64,000 nucleotides of DNA. It comes from Enterocloster lavalensis (GTDB lineage Bacteria > Bacillota > Clostridia > Lachnospirales > Lachnospiraceae). Under the pieces are notes generated by a model. It was not told the origin of the DNA. It made no database searches and worked only from the letters and a program-made list of their open reading frames with translations. The stretch lies in contig NZ_CABJCG010000012.1 of assembly GCF_902364025.1 (NCBI RefSeq), positions 156,496 through 220,495 of the forward strand, written 5' to 3'. Every line of letters begins with the position of its first letter. Position 1 is the first letter of the stretch. Below are positions 60,069-64,000 of this stretch, in pieces. The translations under genes and the position numbers were made by a program.

Positions 60069-61352
60069 TTATTTGGCAATCGCCTCATCAATCGCCTTCC
60101 CAATATCCCCCCTCATATACTTATTCCCAAATTCCACCCACTCCACCGCCTTATACGCATTGGCCCTGGCTTCCTTCAGATCCTTCCCCTTCGCCGTCAC
60201 GCCCAGCACCCGGCCGCCATTTGTCACGATATTTCCCTCTGTGTCAAACTTACTTCCCGCATGGAACACATAATACCCATCCTGATCCTTAAACTTCTCC
60301 AAGCCCTCGATCTTATACCCCTTCTCATAGTGCTCCGGGTACCCGGCCGAGGCCAGCACCACGCAGACCGCCGCGTTGTCCTCAAAATCCAGCTCTACCT
60401 GATCCAAAGTGCCGTCCACGCACGCCTCAAACACGTCCACAATATCGTTCTTCATCCGCGGCAGCACCACCTGGGTCTCCGGGTCGCCGAACCGGGCGTT
60501 GTACTCCAGCACCTTGGGACCGCCCGCAGTCAGCATAAGCCCAAAGAAAATAATCCCCTTGAACTCCCGCCCCTCCGCCGCCATGGCGTCCACCGTTGGC
60601 TGGTAAATGCGCTCCCGGCAGAACCGATCCACCTCGGGCGTATAGAACGGACTGGGCGAAAACGTCCCCATACCGCCGGTATTCAGTCCCTGGTCGCCGT
60701 CCTTAGCCCGCTTGTGGTCCTGGGCGGAGGTCATGATGCGGATGGTCTTACCGTCCACAAACGCCAACACGGACACTTCCCGGCCGGTCATAAACTCCTC
60801 CACCACGATGCGATCCCCGGCGGAACCGAACTGCTTGTCCAGCATCAGGGTCTTCACGCCCTCCCTGGCCTCCTCCCGGGTATTGCAGATCAGCACGCCC
60901 TTGCCCAGGGCCAGGCCATCCGCCTTCAGCACCACGGGAACCGGCGCAGTTTCCAGATACTCCAAAGCCGCCTCCGGCGTGTCAAAGGTCTCATAGGCCG
61001 CTGTGGGAATCCCGTATTTCTTCATCAAATCCTTGGAAAATGCCTTGGAGCCCTCCAGAATAGCCGCGTTCTTTCTCGGCCCAAAGGCTCTCAGCCCCGC
61101 TGCCTCCAGCGCGTCCACCAGACCCGCTGCCAGGGGATCGTCCGGCCCCACCACCACCAGGTCAAAGGCTTCCTTTTTGGCAAACTCTGTCATTTTCTCA
61201 AAATCCATCACACCGATGTCCACGCACCTGGCAATCTCCGCGATTCCCGCATTTCCCGGCGCGCAGTAAAGCTCCTTCACCTTGGGGCTCTGGGCCAGCT
61301 TCCAGCAAATCGCATGTTCGCGGCCACCGCCGCCGATAACCAATACTTTCAT
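60069..61352 (-). CDS. purD: Phosphoribosylamine-glycine ligase
   Basis: A 427-residue ATP-grasp enzyme, second step of purine synthesis. Marks: KVLVIGGGGREHAICWKLAQ, VGPDDPLAAGLVD, VVLKADGLALGKGV, FNTGGMGTFSP-type stretch (GLNTGGMGTFSPSPF), and EYNARFGDPETQVVLPRM. The ATG at 61352 follows AAAGGA; the GTG at 61370 is less likely. Last gene of purE-M-N-D. Confidence 0.96.
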   Translation of the reverse strand: MKVLVIGGGGREHAICWKLAQSPKVKELYCAPGNAGIAEIARCVDIGVMDFEKMTEFAKKEAFDLVVVGPDDPLAAGLVDALEAAGLRAFGPRKNAAILEGSKAFSKDLMKKYGIPTAAYETFDTPEAALEYLETAPVPVVLKADGLALGKGVLICNTREEAREGVKTLMLDKQFGSAGDRIVVEEFMTGREVSVLAFVDGKTIRIMTSAQDHKRAKDGDQGLNTGGMGTFSPSPFYTPEVDRFCRERIYQPTVDAMAAEGREFKGIIFFGLMLTAGGPKVLEYNARFGDPETQVVLPRMKNDIVDVFEACVDGTLDQVELDFEDNAAVCVVLASAGYPEHYEKGYKIEGLEKFKDQDGYYVFHAGSKFDTEGNIVTNGGRVLGVTAKGKDLKEARANAYKAVEWVEFGNKYMRGDIGKAIDEAIAK

Positions 61353-61403
61353 CCCGTCCGTCCTTTCCACTGCCTCTCACAGTCCAATCCCGATTGCATT
61401 CAA

Positions 61404-61446
61404 TCAATCGCCCGCCGGCTGCGCCAGCGACCCATTGCATTCAACC
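61404..61446. repeat. Dispersed GC-rich intergenic repeat, copy B
   Basis: GCCGGCTGCGCCAGCGACCC followed by ATTGCATTCAA, closely matching the copy at 12873-12912. It lies in the purN-purD spacer, inside the operon. Confidence 0.5.
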
Positions 61447-61488
61447 AAAATCCGCCCGCCGGTCTTTCCTCCGGCGGGCTTCCAACTG

Positions 61489-62085
61489 TCACTCAATTCG
61501 CCCGTTGGCGATCCTGTCGATGGCCTCCGGCAGAATCACCCACTCCGCCTGCTCCATCACCCGCCGCTGCAATACCTCCGGCGTGTCACCCGGCAGCACC
61601 TCCACGGCTTTCTGTAAAATAATGGGGCCCGAGTCCATTCCCTCGTCCACAAAATGCACGGTGGCGCCGGTGATCTTCACCCCCCGGGCCAGGGCCGCCT
61701 CATGGACCTTCAGTCCATAGTAGCCCACTCCGCAGAAGGAGGGGATCAGGGACGGGTGCACGTTGATGATCCGGTTCCGGTATTTTGCGATCATGGCCGC
61801 CGGAATGGTCACCAGAAATCCCGCCAGCACGATCAGGTCCAGCTCATATTCGTCCACCTTTGCCAGAAACGCCTCGTTAAACGTCTCACGGCTCTCAAAG
61901 CTCTTGGGGGACATGCAAACCGCCTGGATGCCGCGGCTCCTGGCCCGCTCCAGGGCGTAAGCCCCCGGATTGTTGCTGATCACCACCGCGATCTCAGCGC
62001 CCGTGATCTTCCCGCAGTCCAACGCGTCCAGAATCGCCTGCAAATTGGTGCCGCCGCCGGACACCATCACGCCGACTCTCAGCAT
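61489..62085 (-). CDS. purN: Phosphoribosylglycinamide formyltransferase
   Basis: A 198-residue enzyme using 10-formyl-THF. Marks: [50 protein letters not shown], the catalytic [12 protein letters not shown] (Asn, His), and [13 protein letters not shown] (Asp). It overlaps purM by 7 bases. Confidence 0.97.
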   Translation of the reverse strand: MLRVGVMVSGGGTNLQAILDALDCGKITGAEIAVVISNNPGAYALERARSRGIQAVCMSPKSFESRETFNEAFLAKVDEYELDLIVLAGFLVTIPAAMIAKYRNRIINVHPSLIPSFCGVGYYGLKVHEAALARGVKITGATVHFVDEGMDSGPIILQKAVEVLPGDTPEVLQRRVMEQAEWVILPEAIDRIANGRIE

Positions 62086-63113
62086 ACGTCCACACCTTTC
62101 TCGCCGTCCACGATCCGTCCCACCACATAGGGGGATTCCCCGGCTGCTTTCATGGCTTCCACGGTCTTCTCCACGTCAGCGGGGTCCACCGCCACGATCA
62201 TACCCAGGCCCATGTTGTAGGTGTTGTACATCATTTTCTCCTCAATCTGTCCCTTTTCAGCCAGCAGCCCGAAAATCGGGGGGATGGGGTAGCTGTCCTT
62301 CTCCACCACCGCGCGCACGCCGTCCTTCAGCATGCGGGGAATATTCTCATAGAAGCCGCCGCCGGTGATGTGGCTGCACGCCTTCACGGTCACGCCCGCC
62401 TCCTTCACGCTCTTTAACGCCTTCACGTAAATCTTGGTGGGCGCGATCAGCGCCTCGCCCAGAGTCGTACCCAGCTCCTCATAATAGGTATTTAAGCCCT
62501 CTTTGGTCAATTCCTTCTCAAACACCTTGCGCACCAGGGAAAAGCCGTTGCTGTGCACGCCGGAGGAGGCCATGCCGATGAGCACGTCGTTTGCCGCCAG
62601 GCTCTCGCCGGTGATCAGATCCTTTTTGTCCACAATCCCCACCGCGAAGCCGGCCAGATCGTACTCATCCTCTGGATAAAATCCCGGCATCTCGGCGGTC
62701 TCGCCGCCCACCAAAGCCGCGCCGGACTGCTTGCAGCCCTCTGCCACGCCCTTCACGATGGTGGCGATCTTCTCCGGAACATTCTTGCCACAGGCAATAT
62801 AATCCAGGAAGAACAGGGGCTCGCCGCCCGCGCATGCCACGTCGTTCACGCACATGGCCACGCAGTCGATGCCCACGGTGTCGTGCTTGTCCATAAGGAA
62901 AGCCAGCTTCAGCTTGGTCCCCACGCCGTCCGTACCGGAGAGCAGTGTGGGCTCCTCCATCCCCTTGAAAGCAGACATGGAAAATGCCCCCGAAAAGCCG
63001 CCCAGGCCGCCCAACACCTCGGGCCGCATGGTTCCCTTCACATACTGTTTCATCAGCTCCACCGACTTGTAACCGGCCTCAATGTCAACTCCGGCGTTCT
63101 TGTAATCCATCAT
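62079..63113 (-). CDS. purM: Phosphoribosylformylglycinamidine cyclo-ligase
   Basis: A 344-residue AIR synthetase. Marks: [85 protein letters not shown], and [15 protein letters not shown]. Start at one of two adjacent ATGs (63113/63110) after GGAGGAC. Confidence 0.97.
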   Translation of the reverse strand: MMDYKNAGVDIEAGYKSVELMKQYVKGTMRPEVLGGLGGFSGAFSMSAFKGMEEPTLLSGTDGVGTKLKLAFLMDKHDTVGIDCVAMCVNDVACAGGEPLFFLDYIACGKNVPEKIATIVKGVAEGCKQSGAALVGGETAEMPGFYPEDEYDLAGFAVGIVDKKDLITGESLAANDVLIGMASSGVHSNGFSLVRKVFEKELTKEGLNTYYEELGTTLGEALIAPTKIYVKALKSVKEAGVTVKACSHITGGGFYENIPRMLKDGVRAVVEKDSYPIPPIFGLLAEKGQIEEKMMYNTYNMGLGMIVAVDPADVEKTVEAMKAAGESPYVVGRIVDGEKGVDVC

Positions 63114-63228
63114 CGTAATTTGTCCTCCGCTTTGTTTTCCACTAAAATGCGCCTGACTGGGGCGGAAACACACCCGCGCCCTGCCTGCCGGGAACTCCCC
63201 GGCCACCGCTCATACGCCACCGCACGCC

Positions 63229-63744
63229 TTATTTCATCTGCGCCAGATATTCCTTATAACCGATGCTCTCCAGCTTCTCGGCCTTCTTCACCACGTCATT
63301 TTTCAGGCTCTCGGAGTAATTCTTAAGCTTACCCAGCAATTCCCCGTCGGAAGCCGCCAGAATCTTCGCCGCCAGAATGCCCGCGTTCTGCCCGCCATTG
63401 ATGGCCACCGTAGCCACCGGGATGCCGCTAGGCATCTGCACGATGGAATACAGGGAGTCCACGCCGCCTAAGTCGGAGGTCTTCATGGGGATACCGATCA
63501 CCGGCAGGGGGAAGATCGCCGCGCACATGCCCGGCAGATGGGCCGCTTTGCCCGCGCCCGCGATAATCACCTTAAATCCCTTCTCCTCGGCGCTCTTCGC
63601 CCAGTCGAAAAATACGTCCGGCTCCCGGTGCGCGGAAATAATCGTCATCTCGTAATCGATCCCGAACTTGTCCAGAATCTCCGCCGCCTTGGCCATAACC
63701 GGCATATCCGAGTCGCTGCCCATCACAATTCCTACTTTTGCCAT
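63229..63744 (-). CDS. purE: N5-carboxyaminoimidazole ribonucleotide mutase
   Basis: A 171-residue PurE. Marks: VGIVMGSDSDMPVMAKAAEI, SAHREPDVFFDWAKSA, IAGAGKAAHLPGM, and LDSLYSIVQMPSGIPVATVA-like stretch (GGVDSLYSIVQMPSGIPVAT). First gene of purE-M-N-D, with SD AAAGGAG. No purK is adjacent, so it may be the carboxylase-type PurE. Confidence 0.95.
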   Translation of the reverse strand: MAKVGIVMGSDSDMPVMAKAAEILDKFGIDYEMTIISAHREPDVFFDWAKSAEEKGFKVIIAGAGKAAHLPGMCAAIFPLPVIGIPMKTSDLGGVDSLYSIVQMPSGIPVATVAINGGQNAGILAAKILAASDGELLGKLKNYSESLKNDVVKKAEKLESIGYKEYLAQMK

Positions 63745-63840
63745 TGTTCATTCTCCTTTTCAGTGGTCATTATCCTGACAAATAATTATTATTAGTAAAT
63801 CTAATATATATCTTTATGCATTTCTCATTTACTTATAATT

Positions 63841-63869
63841 ATAATACTAGGATTTTCCCGCTCCGTCAA
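63841..63869 (-). promoter_or_regulatory. Promoter of the purine operon
   Basis: Minus-strand TTGACG and TATTAT, 17-base spacer, about 100 bases before purE. The AT-rich leader does not show a purine-riboswitch core. Confidence 0.65.
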
Positions 63870-63949
63870 TAGGCAAGTGCACGAAAAGGGCGCAAATATC
63901 CCGTCGTTTCCCAAACACCTTGCAGCAGCCCCGCGAAAAAAGCGCAGAA

Positions 63950-63999
63950 TCATGACCACCCGTCAAACGGGTGGTTTGCTCGCCCCTATCAGGGGCAGT
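63950..63999. repeat. Two adjacent hairpins at the window edge
   Basis: CCACCCG-TCAAA-CGGGTGG and GCCCC-TATCA-GGGGC form neighbouring perfect hairpins. They may belong to the end of an IS200/IS605-like element or to a small RNA whose remainder lies outside. Nothing else is visible in 63870-63950. Confidence 0.35.
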
Positions 64000-64000
64000 T

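Noticed and set aside
63745..63840. Purine riboswitch before purE
   Set aside because: The leader is AT-rich and lacks the three-way junction core sequences. Only a normal promoter is visible.

Overview
The window looks like a chromosomal segment of a GC-rich, strictly anaerobic, gut-type Clostridia bacterium (Lachnospiraceae/Oscillospiraceae-like). The basis is gene content: meso-diaminopimelate dehydrogenase, CarD-like and AraC/YesN-YesM regulators, rubredoxin/ferredoxin proteins, acetate kinase, TRAP and PTS uptake, and Firmicutes-type promoters and Shine-Dalgarno sites. No rRNA, CRISPR array, prophage or complete insertion sequence was seen. Most genes lie on the minus strand.

Layout. 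1-2524: MarR-controlled heterodimeric ABC exporter (second subunit cut by the window edge). 2.7-9.7 kb: LysR and SDR, CarD-like regulator, HD protein, ddh, tRNA-dihydrouridine synthase, and an XRE-cupin regulator divergent from a LysE exporter with a shared operator. 9.7-12.6 kb: TRAP operon. 13-17 kb: SUFU-like protein, HAD phosphatase, AEC transporter, and a CDF metal exporter behind a NiCo-riboswitch-like leader. 17.3-20.8 kb: beta-glucoside PTS, GH1 enzyme and an orphan MazF. 21-24.7 kb: GGDEF protein, a 51-bp tandem repeat, and an alarmone-synthetase-like protein. 24.7-26.9 kb: metal-binding and redox proteins. 27-34.3 kb: sigma-54-controlled operon (MFS, PLP C-S lyase-like, NhaC) next to its enhancer-binding protein and ackA. 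34.5-36.3 kb: decayed genes around one intact membrane protein. 36.5-45.2 kb: small housekeeping and stress genes, tRNA-Tyr and tRNA-Ser, a 43-residue Cys-containing peptide gene, and a TetR/membrane-protein operon. 45.2-47.1 kb: rtcB-prfH RNA-repair operon with an unusual leader. 47.3-49.6 kb: MBL protein and MATE pump with a structured leader. 49.6-58.1 kb: seven-gene sugar ABC transporter, YesMN and esterase operon. 58.2-60 kb: AT-rich accessory genes. 60-63.9 kb: purEMND.

The most interesting items are in regulatory DNA. (1) The rtcB-prfH leader has a consensus promoter, a 12-codon upstream ORF with a strong SD, and an 11-nt stretch that can pair either with a local hairpin arm or with the rtcB SD. 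That is the architecture of a translational attenuator controlling an RNA-repair/ribosome-rescue operon. (2) A repeat carrying TATAAT and a hairpin lies in the same orientation upstream of three unrelated genes, and is tandemly amplified upstream of the alarmone-synthetase-like gene. (3) Two MATE genes and the CDF gene have structured, terminator-bearing leaders. (4) A self-contained gene for a 43-residue Cys-containing peptide follows the tRNA pair.

All calls were made by reading the sequence. No database search or folding program was run.
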